Shown here one piece after another: positions 32,207 through 43,999 of a DNA stretch of 64,000 nt. The notes beneath the pieces were generated by a model that was not told the origin of the DNA, searched no databases, and worked only from the letters and a program-made list of their open reading frames with translations. The stretch spans positions 20,545,460 to 20,609,459 of the forward strand of contig CM046341.1 in assembly GCA_025403435.1 (NCBI GenBank). Direction: 5' to 3'. This stretch comes from Artocarpus heterophyllus (taxonomy: Eukaryota; Streptophyta; Magnoliopsida; Rosales; Moraceae). Numbering within the stretch: the first letter of the stretch is position 1; the number at the start of each line of letters is the position of its first letter. Position numbers and translations under genes: made by a program.

Positions 32207-32779
32207 TCATTTGTGACTTGGAAGCATTCAAGCCTTGGGGTAAATCTACATCTTCGAATTTCATCTGAAGGGCTGACAATTAATGGATGAAACTTAAAAC
32301 CGGATCGATAGAAGTGCATCTCTGTATGGGGGCAAGCTTCGGTCCATCCGGATATTTTTTTCCATCCGAATAATACCTGTCGTTAATATTGTAACGGACG
32401 TTCTATATTGTTTGAGGGTGCGGACGAAGCGGAAGCGAAAATGTCAATTTTTGATGAGAAACCAACGTCCCAAAACCCTTACGGAGGAACAAAAGCCTAT
32501 TCAAGAAGACCATCTAATTCTTCAGAATGGATCCAATAATCCATTTTATGTTGAAAGAGTTTACTTCCACTCTGAGTGTCAAACAAATAATAAACTTATA
32601 TATGTGACTCTAAAAGCGGTGATAGTGATAAACCAGTTAACCATTAAAATTGCTTTACCCAAAACGACCACTTGTTTTGTTGTTTTTGCCAGGCAGTTCT
32701 ATTGGGAATGTTTTATTCCTTTTACGAGTAAAAGCTTAAAAAAAGAGAAGTCTATGACGAGGAATGGTGAGAATACTGA
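32207..32779. other. Sequence before the hAT element
   Basis: A plus-strand frame at 32412-32834 (140 residues, basic N-terminus MRVRTKRKRK) crosses into the presumed hAT end and resembles no family I know. It is probably a chance frame. Confidence 0.3.
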
Positions 32780-33149
32780 TACTCCACTGTTGCTCACTCG
32801 GGTAAGGCCAATAATTTCAAATACGACACGATAATATGATGTGAAAATAACATAAAATAAATAAGTTTAGACCATATGTTTATTAATTTGGTCATAAATA
32901 GTTTGACACAAATAATATAAAAATAAACAGGTTAAATTCGTGTTAGCACGTTTAATATGCTTTCATACGTTTTTAAACTGACTGTTAACGTGCTTTCATG
33001 ACACGACATAGACCCATATGTTTATGACACATTTAAACTTAAAAATAAAAATATTTAAAATTTAAATATGAAAATATATAAGGCATCTTATACGATTAAC
33101 CCAACCATCAAATCAAAACCCTAGCTGATTGAAAACCCAGACCAGACCT

Positions 33150-33455
33150 CTTGAATTGAAACCCTCACAATGCCGTCTTCCCCTCCCACCACCGTCACCT
33201 TCCCACCTCCATCGACTTCCCTTGCTCTTCTTGGATCCTCTTGAAAGTGAAAACCTCAATGTCGTCTTCCTCTCCCAGACCCGCCGCTGTCGGATTTCCC
33301 TGCTCTTCTTAGATGCTCTTATATTAAACCCCTCAACGCCGTTGCCTTCCTACTGCCGTCGACTTCCCACTGCCGTCGTCTTCCTTGCTTTTCTTGGATC
33401 CTTTTGAAACCCACAACGCCGTCTTCCTCTCCCACCGCTGTCGACTTCCCTCAAG
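33150..33455 (+). repeat. Degenerate tandem repeat of a CT-rich unit in the hAT 5' region
   Basis: Four imperfect copies of a roughly 75-90-base unit are present. Each combines GCCGTCTTCC, CTCCCACC, GTCGACTTCCC and CTTGGATCCT blocks. The Pro/Leu/Ser-rich frame at 33129-33407 is a by-product of this repeat. Confidence 0.65.
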
Positions 33456-33461
33456 ACTGGT

Positions 33462-34050
33462 TCAAAATTGAACTATTTCATCTTCTTTTCTAATTGTGAT
33501 TATGTGCATTGGGTTAAGGATGAGAAAAGACAGCCTTAGTTGAGTTTATTTGTGAGAATTGATTGATCTTTTTTTAACCCAAACCCATTGGAGACTGCTA
33601 ACAAAAGAAGTGATTTGTCTTTGGACAAGCTTCTGTTGGTACACCTTCCATAATTATTCCACGGATGGTTTGGTTTTTTCTTTCTTTTTTTTATTATTTA
33701 TATTTATGAAGAACTCTGTATATAAACTAAAGTCATTTGCTAAACAGAAACATTAATATAATGTTCAAAACTGAACTATTTCATCTTCTTTTCTAATTGT
33801 TATGTTAAGGAAGAGAAAAGGCAGCCTAAGTTGAGTTTCTTTGAGAGAATTGATTGATCTTTTTTTAACCCAAACCCCTTGAAGGCTGCTAACAAAAGAA
33901 GTGATTTGTCTTTTGGACAAGCCTCCGTTGGTGCACCGTTCACACTTATTTCATGGATGGTTTGGTTTTTCTTTCTTGCTTTTATTTATATTTATGATGA
34001 ACTCTGTATATAAACAAAAGTTATTTGCTAAACAGAAACATTAGGGTAAT
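33462..34050 (+). repeat. Tandem duplication, about 300-base unit
   Basis: The block GAACTATTTCATCTTCTTTT ... GAACTCTGTATATAAAC at 33470-33727 recurs at 33773-34015 with scattered changes. A shorter direct repeat (GTAATGTATAAAATGAATTA) follows at 34047 and 34082. Confidence 0.8.
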
Positions 34051-34228
34051 GTATAAAATGAATTAGGACTTTGATGCCTGGTAATGTATAAAATGAATTA
34101 GGACTTTGATGCCTGATCCACTCCAAACAGAAAAAATCCATAATTACGTTGGGATACCATGATACTGACTTTGATATACGTACAATGTAAACGACAAAAT
34201 GAGGGATCTGATAATTGCACTCAATAAA

Positions 34229-34585
34229 ATCTCTATTATGCCGTAAATCTTGAAAATAATTAGACAGGCATATTTTTTAATTAATTTTTGCCAAGTGATC
34301 AATGTTAGAGAAATATAGAGGAGTAGAAGACGGGAGAAAGGAGAGAAAAGGGAAAATTAAAGAATTGCTGAATCAATTGTATTGCCTTTCTCAATGTTTT
34401 CAGTAATCTCTATTATGACGTAAATCTTGAAAATAATTAGATAGGCATATTTTTTAATTAATTTTTGCCGAGTGATCAATTTTAGAGAAAGATAGAAAAG
34501 TACAAGACCGGAGAAAGGGGACCGAGGGGACAATTAAAGAATTGCTGATTCAATTGTATTGCCTTTCTCAATGTCTTCAGTACAC
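34229..34585 (+). repeat. Tandem duplication, 178-base unit
   Basis: TCTCTATTATGCCGTAAATC at 34229 recurs as TCTCTATTATGACGTAAATC at 34407. The homology runs on through TTGTATTGCCTTTCTCAATG of each unit. Confidence 0.85.
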
Positions 34586-34624
34586 ATCGTCCAGCTTATA
34601 TACACAAGGAATAAACTAATCACA

Positions 34625-34862
34625 GTGAGCCAAGTGTCACAAAGGATAACATTAGAGCTACGATGATGCAAAAGACATGATGATGGAGTCTTGTTGAAAG
34701 CTTTTTCACGAATAAAATAAAGGTCAAGTTCAAGATGCTTAGCCTTAGAATGTGGCACGGGATTGGCACTGAGACACGCCATAGAGAGGTTGTCACACCA
34801 AAGAACTGGTACACGAATTTGTTAAATGTGAAGGTCTTTAAGCAAAGATTGAATCCAAACAT
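34625..34862 (-). pseudogene. Copia RNase H fragment, unrelated to the two larger Copia copies
   Basis: In one minus-strand frame the sequence reads VLWCDNLSMACLSANPVPHS then KAKHLELDLYFIREKAF. This is the classic Copia RNase H block WCDNxSAxxLxxNPVFHxRxKHxExDxHFxRE. The upstream residues are in another minus-strand frame. Only about 60 codons remain, lacking RT and LTR. The motif wording differs from the Copia family at 16775-19080 (YCDNSAAVANA), so it belongs to another Copia family. It sits upstream of the hAT transposase as an insertion scrap. Confidence 0.8.
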
Positions 34863-35022
34863 TTGCTAAATGAATTGGAATGTATTGATTTGCATTATTT
34901 TGAATTGAATTGTGTGATTTGAATTACTGTCTAAAAATGTATTTTGGAGTTGCTCTTTTCATTTGTAGGTTTGATGTTATTTCATTCTTAATTGATTATT
35001 TACTTTTGCTCTCTTTTTCTAT

Positions 35023-37339
35023 ATGGATCCTTCTATAGATGAAGGTCTTAAAGTAAATCTAGAGTCGGTGAATGTTACTGCTACTACCAATGAGCCTACT
35101 AATATGCCCAATGCATTAAACGAGGAGAATGAGATTGAAGTTGTTTCGAAGGATCCATCAAACCCCAAACAGAAAAGAAGGCTTACTTCGATTGCTTGGT
35201 CATATTTTGATAAGCTTCCAGTGGGTGTAGATGGGATTCCTAAAGCCAAATTTATGTAGTGTAGTGTGATGTATAAAGCGAATAGCAAGAATGGAACTGG
35301 AAGCATGCGACGTCACATGGAAACATGTCAATGTAGAGACACACGCGATGTGGGCCAACTATTACTATCACAAGATAAAAGGTCCATGGCATTGAGTGCA
35401 AAGAGGTTTGATCCCGAACACTTTTGTGAATTGATAATAACAGCAATCATGTTGTATGATCTTCCATTTTTCTTTGTAAAAAATGAAGCTGTTAGAGCGA
35501 CTTATGATTATTTGCATCCTGAAATCAATTTGGTGTCTAGAAATACTTTAAAGGCAGATGTATTAAAAATGCTTTCTCGGGAACAATTATGAATCAAGTC
35601 TATATTGGAGTTGAACCCTGGCGGAATTTGTCTCACTTTTGACTTATGGACTTCCATAGTCATAGATGGATATTTGACATTGACTACCTATTTTATTGAA
35701 AAAGATTGGGTATTGTAGAAGAGAAATTTGAATTTTTGCTTCATGCCACCTCCACATATTGGTCTTGCATTGTCCGAAAAGCTTTATGCATTGTTATGTG
35801 AGTGGGAAATTTCTAATAAAGTGTTTACTCTTATTTAGACAATGCTTCTTCTAATGATGTGTCTATTGATTTGTTGAAGAATCGATTTAATGAAAAGAAT
35901 ACACTTATTTCTAAAGGTCCTTTTTTCATATTCATTGTTGTACCCATGTTTTGAACCTTGTAGTGAAAGAGACGTTGAAAGATATTGGTAACGTGGTTAA
36001 AAAGATACATAGAAGTGCGAAATATGTGAGAGAATCACAAATTAGGAAGAAGAAGTTTCTAGAGTGTGTAATTTTGTGGGTCTTGATTCTAAGGGAGGGT
36101 TCAGGCAATATGTGCCAACAAGAAGGAATTCCACATTTCTCATGCTTGATAGTTTTTTGTATTATCGACGTGCATTCTATCATTTAGCTTTGATTGACTC
36201 TAATTACAGAGATTGTCCTTCCCTGGATAAGTGGGAAAGGGCCAAGAAAATCAATGACTTTTTAGAAACTTTTTACAACATTGCTCATGTTTTCTTTGGT
36301 GTCAAATACCTCACAGCAAACTTATACTTTCCAACTATCTACACTTGCTATTTGTAATTGAAGTTATGTAAGTATAGTGGAGATGAATATTTGGCTACTA
36401 TAGCAAAAGCGATGCTTGGCAAGTTTGAGAAGTATTGGAAAGATTTAGTGATACTGACAATGGCGATAGTACTTGATCCTCGCTACAAGCTACAGTTTGT
36501 GGATTATGCTTATACTAATGTTTATGGAGAAAAAGGGTCATTGCAATTTTTTAATATCAAGAGGAATTTAGAAATGTTGTTCGGTGAATACTCTAAGGGT
36601 AAAGTTCCTCCAACAACCTTTGAAAGTGCAACTCCTATTCCAATTGCAAAAAACCTAATAGAGAAATTCTTACAAAAGCAAAACAAAGTATTGAAGGTAA
36701 GTTATAAATTTTGTTAATTTATAAGTATATATGTGCTATTTTTTTTCTTATTCATTGATACCAACGTCAGTTTTTTTTCTTATTCATTGATACCAATTAT
36801 CATGTAAGCAATTACATGCTTGTGTACCAATATATGCACGCTTCTGCGAAAGTCTCTGACCAAAAAAAACCACAAAAAAAAAACTAATAATAATAATCAA
36901 AGATTGTTTCAACAGTTTGAATTTAAGGATATATATTAACATTACATCGATGTCAGCCTCTATGTTAATCTCAATAAGAAATGATATTACTTGTAAATTA
37001 TAAATGGTGATGATATGGAATTTGCAACAATATTCATGATTTGTCCATATTTAGTTCCTACTTCATTCATTCTGTTTTTGCACCGAGCCAATTGTAGCAG
37101 TAGGGTAGGTTCTTAGAATTTCATAGTTTTTACAATTGTCTAATTCATATAAAGTAATTTTTTTTGTCATGCTTTTACTTGTTTAATATGTTTGTGATTG
37201 TAGGAGTTCAACAGTTTTGAAAGCCAAGAGCAAGTTGTTATGAAAAAAACAGAATTAGAGGTTTATTTAGATGAGCCAAGAATACAAGCGACAGTTGAGC
37301 TGGATGTTCTTGAATTTTGGAAAGGAAACTAGTTTCTAT
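35023..37339 (+). pseudogene. hAT transposase, main part (BED finger, catalytic core, start of C-terminal domain)
   Basis: The frame starts at the ATG at 35023. A BED zinc finger lies at about 35160-35330 (WSYFDKLPVGVDGIPKAK ... SVMYKANSKNGTGSMRRHME). Its first Cys codon reads TTT and a TAG stands three codons before the second half. The RNase H-like core shows LTFDLWTS (first Asp, near 35640), DNASSNDVSIDLL (second Asp, near 35838) and CCTHVLNLVVKE (near 35940). A segment up to NLIEKFLQKQ follows. An intron with GT...AG ends (36697-37203) joins KVLK to EFNSFE in frame. The next exon has the dimerisation domain start ELEVYLDEP ... LDVLEFWKGN. Stops near 35257, 35590, 35716 and 36355 and frameshifts near 35838 and 35920 inactivate it. 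The gene is cut at 37339 by the Tat element. Confidence 0.92.
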
Positions 37340-39680
37340 TGGGGTGCAATTTAGTCTGGCCTAAATTGCTGACAAGCCCAGTTGGCCAAATGTTGAAACT
37401 AATTGAATGGATCGAATAGAATCAATTGACTAAAGTCCAATCGAATTGACGTCGTTTGGTTCGATTACTTGGGTGGTTGGAGGCATTTGGTTTTCTCGCC
37501 CGCTCTGGATAATTCGTATTCGTTTCCTAAGTCTTTGTGCCACCGGATCGATTGCCACGAGTTGACGGTTATTAGCATGAACTGATGGTTATAGCACATC
37601 TAGTCATGGACCAAAACGTGAGGGATGCGTGATTCTTGCAGTCTATCGCCAATCAACACGTGTCCCGCTATTGTGGTTACTTACAGTGCGTTGTCCCACT
37701 CCACCAGATGGTTTGGAGCCACGATTCTTCCTCATCCTCTATATAAGGGAATGGTTGTTTCATTGTACAATACACAGAAATAGATACAAAAGCTCTGCCT
37801 ATTTGCTTTCTCATCAATTCCCACTCTTTTGTACATAGAATATTATAGTGAATTATAGTGGACGTAGTTCTTCTTTAACAGAGTGAACCACTATAAATCT
37901 CGCGTGTCATTCTTGTTGTAGCATCATTTTGTTTATTTCACTCTAATCTTGCACTTTAACCCGAGCTAATAGGTCCATTTAATGATGATTTGAGGGCCTA
38001 AGTTTCTTGAACAAAACTTTAACAAGCCAATCCAAAATTTTAACATTTATAGATCCACCGTCTGTTAGTGATGTGCCCTAGGCCAATTATGTAATGACCA
38101 TATTTTGACTTCGTTACATTTGCATTTTATTAATAAAGAGGCATTATTATTATTATTATTTATTCTAATTCCATGAATAGTTAATTCTATCTAAGGTCAT
38201 CAAGTATGTGACTTGATAGTAAAACTCTTAGGTGAAAATTGAATTCTATTCTAAATTATCCCTAGTCGGTCATTATTATTGGAATAATAATGAATGAAGA
38301 CTAGTATGAAGTTTGATTGATGATTATGTTTTACTAATCATGTGTATGAGATACTAAGTCAACTCATATATACATATTTGAGAAATGATGTATTTGATCG
38401 ACCCGTTATGAATAGCATGGATAATTGTCATAAGTGATTCTCATCACAATAGTATTATCCTAGTCCTCTGACCTGAAATCACCATTGTTTCCTACATGAC
38501 AAGTTCTATATTTTGACACATTCTAATGTTATCTTTAACAGGATGATGGAATGGATTCTTGTTGGATATAGAGTGAATCATGGGAGGAATATGAGTGATT
38601 AAGAAGAAATTTGTCCCTCATTTATTATGAGAAAGATATCTATGGGCGCCTCGACAAGTTCGACTGAAGAAAAATGTATGGCCATACTGGAATGAATTGA
38701 TAAAGGTTATCAATATCAGTCTAGTTAAGATTGAGAAATAATATTATTGAATAGTATAAGGATGACATAAACCATGCCTTGTGTTCAATCAAGGTATCTA
38801 GTGACAAAAGGACTTTAATACTTATTGTGGATTAGGTTGTGTCAGATTATTAACATTCGCAAAACATTCGCATAACTTGGGTAATCATAATTTCATGCTA
38901 AAGGCCGCTTATGATTTATGGGCCAGAAATAGAATTTCAAGCCCACTACCAACGTTTTGTGAACCTATAGGGTCGCACACTTAGAACAGACCAAAAACAA
39001 ATTTTGGGTTTACTGTGTCTAGGTTCAATGAACCTGATAATGTCCATATTTAATGTACTAGATATGTCAAGGTTCATTGAATATGACATTGTCTAGATTC
39101 TCTAAATCATATTCGAATTATAGATATTGTCTAGATTCTTTGAATCATATTCTAATTACAGACATTGTCTAGATTCTCTGAATTATATTCGAATTACAGT
39201 TTACCCTAGTTAAAACCAGACTCTATCTCGAAGTCAATAGATATATATATATATATATATCTATTTTCGAGTTTTTACCTGAATAAGAAGAGAAAAGGCG
39301 TTCTCTTATTCTAAAAGGCAAAAACATTAAAAACCCTAAAATTAGAGAGAGTCATTTAACGCAAAAGAGAGGGTGCTAGCATACTAATTCGTTTTTGAGA
39401 GAGTCTGTTTGTGTGGATACCTACAGAGGGCATTGTTGTAAATAACAACATCTGAATCCGATTCCGAATACAAAAAGCTCGAGTTAGGGTGTCACCAGAG
39501 TAAACCCGCTCTCTTTCTTCCATAAATCTTGCCCTTTTTTGTTATCCTGGTAAGATTCTATGACTTTCCTATTAATCTAATCGAATTACATGAATCCTGC
39601 AAGGGTTTTGTGGGAATTAATTTTAATTTTTTGCTGCTTATTTAAATCATAAAATCCAACAAAACCCAACACCGTCTACA
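37340..39680 (+). repeat. 5' LTR of the Tat element (interrupted)
   Basis: Its own sequence is 37340-38062 plus 39677-39680, about 727 bases, matching the 730-base 3' LTR. A TATA box (CTATATAAGG) lies at about 37739-37748. The nested solo LTR and its CCGTC duplication occupy the rest. Confidence 0.93.
38063..39671 (+). mobile_element. Solo LTR nested in the Tat 5' LTR
   Basis: It begins TGTTAGTGATGTGCC and ends AAACCCAACA, with an exact 5-bp target duplication CCGTC (38058-38062 and 39672-39676). Comparison with the intact 3' LTR of the host element confirms both edges. It is 1609 bp, with a (TA)n run at 39239-39260 and no coding. The TGTTA...AACA ends suggest a Copia element, but the strand is undetermined and plus is given by default. 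Confidence 0.93.
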
Positions 39681-39683
39681 ATT

Positions 39684-39700
39684 TGGCGCCCACCGTGGGC
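39684..39700 (+). other. Primer-binding site (Lys-tRNA type) of the Tat element
   Basis: TGGCGCCCACCGTGGG follows the 5' LTR end by three bases. It closely matches the complement of the 3' end of plant Lys-tRNA (TGGCGCCCAACGTGGGG), a site used by Tat-lineage elements. Confidence 0.85.
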
Positions 39701-39741
39701 CCTTTAGATCATCAACTCTAGGATCATAGGCTCAGATTCAA

Positions 39742-41535
39742 ATGGCTGATAACATCGACAGCCAACATACTCTTAAAACCACGGTCGAAGAGACTGAATC
39801 AATTCCCTAACCCAACCAGCAAACTGAAGACCTTGTAGAAGAAGTCGAGGCCTTGAAGAAAATGCTCCAAGAGCAGGCAGCATGTTCTCAAGAGCACGAT
39901 AGAAGATTGGAGCAACTCAACAGTGAGAATTTGGCTTTGAGGAGTCAAATCAGCTATCAAAACTCTCAGATGGCCTTGCAATCTTACTATTACCCATATT
40001 ATGGGTATTTCACATTCCCGGTGTCGACAATGGCACAGTGGCAGTTTCAGATGCCACAGCCTAGAAGACAACAGTCCTTGTATAGCCCGATTGGGAGGAT
40101 GTAGCCGTTGTATACTCCCTCAGCCCTAGCATCGACAACAATGCTAGCAGCTCTTACAGCCACAACAACTTTGGCTATGACAAACACTCATGTGGAATAC
40201 AGCCGACGCTATGCAAAAATTGACAGAAACAAAGAAACAAAACCTACTGCTTGATCTAGAGAAGCTCTAGCTTTGCCTCTTTTAACTCAAGAGTCGATCC
40301 AACAAATGATGAAAGAAATGCTCGAACCGAACACAAAGCTTGTAGAAGACAAGATTGACCAAAAAGTTTCGAAAGCGACAAGCAAAACCCCAGCACTGGA
40401 TGACATCTCAAAAAACATTCAAGATACCCCATTCACAATGAGGATCACTTCGGTCGTACCACCAAAGTATGAAAACCTTGTGTTCGCTCGATTTGATAGA
40501 GCTTCGGATCCAAAAGACCACTTGCTACAGTACAAGAACGTGCTCAGTGCTACCAATATCCCAGACTCGATTCTTGATGAGATGATGTGCAAGCTGTTCG
40601 CACAGTCGCTCAAAGGTCTGATGCTTTGATGGTTCAGTAACCTGCCTACCGGATCGATCAACAACTTTGAAGACTTGGTAGATCTATTAGTTAAGGCGTA
40701 TTTGGTACATATCAAAACAGGAAAGACGACCAAAGATTTGTGGTCAATCGTTCAGAGCCCAGGCGAGTCACTATGGGCTTATATCAAGAGATTTAGCAAA
40801 GCGCTCTCGGAGATTTCTGATTCAGAGGATGGAACAACTCGAGAAGCACAAAAGAAAGGACTTCTGCACAAGTCCTCTTTTAAGAACAACATTTGCTTCG
40901 ACTATCCATACACCATCTAGGAAGCCCTGAATAGAGCAAAAGGATGGATCGACTTGGAAGAGGAAAATGAAAGATGTGAACGAGAGCTAACGAGAACAAG
41001 AGACTAGAATAAGTGGAGTCAAAAGCAAAGGTTACAGCCGGATGGAAGGGGACAATAAGGACATCGCCAAAGAAGGAGTGGAGGCAGAAAGAAGACAAGT
41101 CACGATCCACGACGAGACCATTATCTCCCTTAGAGTATGCCTTTAGCATATCCCCGTCTGAACTAGTCGCTTAACTCGAAGGCAAAGATTATGTTCGATG
41201 GCCGAGCAAAATGGCACCAAGCTGTTCACGTGACCACTCAATATACTGTGAGTTCCATTGACGCATAGAGCATTTGACGGTTGATTGCAAGGCATTGCAG
41301 TCAGAAATTGTAGAACTGTTAAAGAAAGGACACTTGAAGGAATTTTTGTCTAAAAAAGGAAGGAAAGTTTACGAGCTCAACAAAAAATGGGGAGGACAAA
41401 AGGATCATCAAATCGAAGATAAGACCCCATCGCCACCACCTGTCAAAAAGATAATTGGGGCCATTTATGGAGGCTCTATTTTCAGTGGCGATTCTGCCAA
41501 TCAAATGAAGGCACACCAACAGAAAACGAGCTAAG
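39742..41535 (+). pseudogene. gag: Tat gag
   Basis: The likely start is the ATG at 39742 (MADNIDSQHTLKT), 60 bases after the PBS. One frame continues to about 40980 with stops near 39808, 40102, 40628 and 40918. It has a coiled-coil stretch (LVEEVEALKKMLQEQA and a following Glu/Leu-rich part) and a Tyr/Gln-rich linker. The capsid block follows from 40420, with PFTMRITSVVPPKYE, FDRASDPKDHLLQYK, WFSNLPTGSI, YIKRFSKAL and EALNRAKGWIDLEEE. The zinc-knuckle side (HLTVDCKALQSEIVELLKKG, 41270-41340) lies in another frame, so a frameshift or loss occurred near 41000-41200. The usual CxxH pattern before it is disrupted. Confidence 0.85.
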
Positions 41536-41553
41536 CTACAGTCAGTTCAGCAT

Positions 41554-41976
41554 TTGAAGAATACAACAAACACATTATTTCATTTCGTAGTGACGAGGCC
41601 TTCGGGCTTGTCAACCCCTCATGATGATGCTTTGGTTATAAAACTTAATATAGTGAATTGTGAGACCAGTAGAATATTGGTCAACAACAGAAGCTCTGCT
41701 AATATATTGTTCCTCTCGACGCTGAAAAAGATGGAGATTGGCGAGGAAGAGGTAGAGAAATCAGCCTTGTCGTTGGTGGGATTTAACGGAGAAGCAACTA
41801 CAGCTATTGGTAGAATAAAACTCCCAGTTTATGCAGCTAGGGAAACAAAGATGACAAGTTTTCTTGGCATGGATTGCCCTTCGGGCTATAATATCATTCT
41901 TTGGCGACCGTGGATTCATGCCATGACAGATGTCTCATCAACATACCACCAGACGATTAGGTTTCCAATGAAGTGA
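41554..41976 (+). pseudogene. Tat aspartic protease
   Basis: The 140-codon frame has the Tat protease layout: HDDALVIKLNI, the active-site block, LKKMEIG and the FNGEATTAIGRIKLPV flap-side block. The active site reads ILVNNRSSANIL, where the family has VDxGSS. The catalytic Asp is Asn (AAC for GAC) and the Gly is Arg, so the enzyme would be inactive even if translated. A FLGMDCPSGYNIILWRPWIH end matches the family's YNxILGRPWLH. Confidence 0.88.
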
Positions 41977-42279
41977 GGGATCAGGGAGATTTGGGGCAGC
42001 TAGGAGGTAGCGTGGACTTGTTACATTATGGCTATGAAGTAGAAAAAGGATTTATAGCAATTACAGGCAACCCAACAGAACGGGCCTAGTAACTAAAGCT
42101 AGGTCAAATCGGTTTTGGAGTAACTTGATGAAGTTCAAATCAACCCGCTGGATGAAAGGCATATAATGAAGATCAGATCACAACTTGATACGGGTATAAA
42201 ATCCCAAATAATTAATTTTCTTAAAGCTAACAATGATTGTTTCACATGGTCCCATACAGATATGCCTGGAATCGACCCG

Positions 42280-43010
42280 AGCATAATCTCGTATCAACTA
42301 AACATCAATCTAGACCACAAACCTGTCTAGCAGAAAAGGAGAAAGCTTGGAATTGAACAAAATAGCGTTGTGAAAGACGAAGTAAGGAGACTACTCAAGG
42401 CAAGTTTCATACGTCCTATTTAGTATCTCGATTGGCTCGCCAACATAGTGAGCGTAAAGAAGAAGAATAGGAAGTGGTGCATGTGTGTTGATTTTACCGA
42501 TTTAAACAAAGCTAGCCCAAAAGACAGTTACCCATTACCGTAAATTGATCGACTCGTCGACGCAACAACTGGTCATTAGATTTTAAGTTTTCTTAATGCA
42601 TCCTCTGGCTACAATCAAATCCTTCTGCATCCTGACGACCAGGAGAAGACCGCTTTTATAACTGAGCAGGGGATTTTTTGTTTCAAGGTCATGCCCTTCG
42701 GGTTAAAGAACGCAGGAGCTACTTACCAAAGGCTTGTCAATATGATGTTCGAACAACAAATCCGTAAGAATATGGAAAGTTTACATCGATGACATGTTGG
42801 TTAAGTCTTTACAAGCTCATCTCCATGTCCAGCATCTGCAAGAATGCTTTGATGTTCTCCAAAAATATAGCATGAAGCTGAATCCAGAGAAGTGCACTTT
42901 TAGAGTGGCGAGTGGTATGTTCTTGGGGTATCTCATCACGAAGCGAGGAATCGAGGCAAACCCAGATCAAATAAAAGCTTTTTAATTGATGCCTTTGCCA
43001 AGAACCAAGC
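42280..43010 (+). pseudogene. Tat reverse transcriptase
   Basis: The domain starts PSIISYQLNINLDHKPV and continues with KKKNRKWCMCVDFTDLNKAS. The first catalytic block reads FLNASSGYNQILLHPDDQEK, where the usual Asp of xxDAxSGYxQ is Asn. PFGLKNAGATYQRLVN follows, then the VYIDDMLVKS box (42776-42805), which keeps both aspartates but lies after a frameshift near 42765. NPEKCTFRVASGMFLGYLI and PRTKHEIQKLTGRV close it. Stops occur near 42330, 42421, 42541, 42580 and 42984. Confidence 0.9.
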
Positions 43011-43077
43011 ATGAAATACAGAAACTTACTGGTCGAGTTGTTGCACTCAATCGATTCATTTTTCGATCCGTTGACAG

Positions 43078-43560
43078 ATGTCTTCCTTTTTCCAATTGCT
43101 TAAGAAGAATACGAAATTTGAGTGGAACAAAAGAGGTGAATCAGCTTTCAAAGAATTGAAGAGATACTTGACTACTCCACCGATCCTATCAAAGCCAAAA
43201 GATGGCAAACCACTATACCTGTACTTGGCAGTTTCAAAAACAGCGGTAAGTTTGACCCTTGTCTTAGACGAAGATGCGGTCCAAAAGCTAGTATTCTTCA
43301 TGAATCACACCATTCTTGATGCTAAAACTAGATATTATGTCGTGGAAAAACTCGCCCTTGCACTCGTCTTGTAGGTTTAGAAGCTCCGTCCATACTTTCA
43401 AAGCCATACTATTGTAGTACTGTCGTCTTATTCGATGCAGTCTATTTTGCACAAACCAGATGTCTCTGAAAGAATGATGAAATGGGCTATTGAGTTGATA
43501 GAGTTCTACATCGAATACAGGCCTCAGACCATGCTAAAAGCTCAGGTGCTTGTGGATTTT
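43078..43560 (+). pseudogene. Tat RNase H (first, Ty3/Gypsy type)
   Basis: The block KKNTKFEWNKRGESAFKELK then PLYLYLAVSKTAVSLTLVLD, TRYYVVEKLALALVL and a following FRPQTMLKAQVLVDFVA-type end is the standard Gypsy RNase H. The usual first acidic residue of LYLYLAVS-type domains is naturally absent in Tat elements, where this domain is considered degenerate. A TAG lies near 43374. Confidence 0.85.
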
Positions 43561-43589
43561 GTTGCCTAGTTAACATATAGACTAAAGGA

Positions 43590-43995
43590 CATAGATTAGA
43601 GGCATGGATTGTGCAAGTCAATGGGTCAAGCAATGAGAAGGGATCAGGAGTATGAGTAGTGCTGAAATCATCGACTGGTAAAGAAATCGAATAGAGCTTT
43701 CGACTCAGATTTAGGGCTACTAACAATGAAGCTGAGTATGAGGCTATGATTGCTAGTATAAAGCTTGCTGTCGCATTGGGGGCTACAGAACTTGTTTTAG
43801 AAAGCGATTCCAATTTGGTCGTTAACCAGATAAATGGAGAGTTTGAGGCTAGAGATGAAAAGATGCTTTCATACTTGAGGCTAGTTTCGAAGCTCAAGAA
43901 CCAATTTGATCATTTGGAAGTGAGACATGTCCCATGAGAACAGAACTCTAGAGCCGACGCACTTGCAAATTTAGGATTTGCGGTCAAAGTTAGTG
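43590..43995 (+). pseudogene. Tat second RNase H (archaeal type)
   Basis: NNEAEYEAMIASIKLAVALG, then ELVLESDSNLVVNQINGEFE, EARDEKMLSYLRLV and EQNSRADALANLG form a complete archaeal/cellular-type RNase H core. It has Glu (NNEAEYE), Asp (ESDSNLV) and the final Asp (RADALA). This extra domain between RNase H and integrase is the mark of the Tat lineage. The N-terminal part (from WIVQVNGSSNEKGSG) is frameshifted relative to it, and a TGA precedes EQNSRAD. Confidence 0.9.
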
Positions 43996-43999
43996 ACAG

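Noticed and set aside
33129..33407. Pro/Leu/Ser-rich 92-codon frame as a host protein
   Set aside because: It follows a CT-rich tandem repeat and has no conserved motif.
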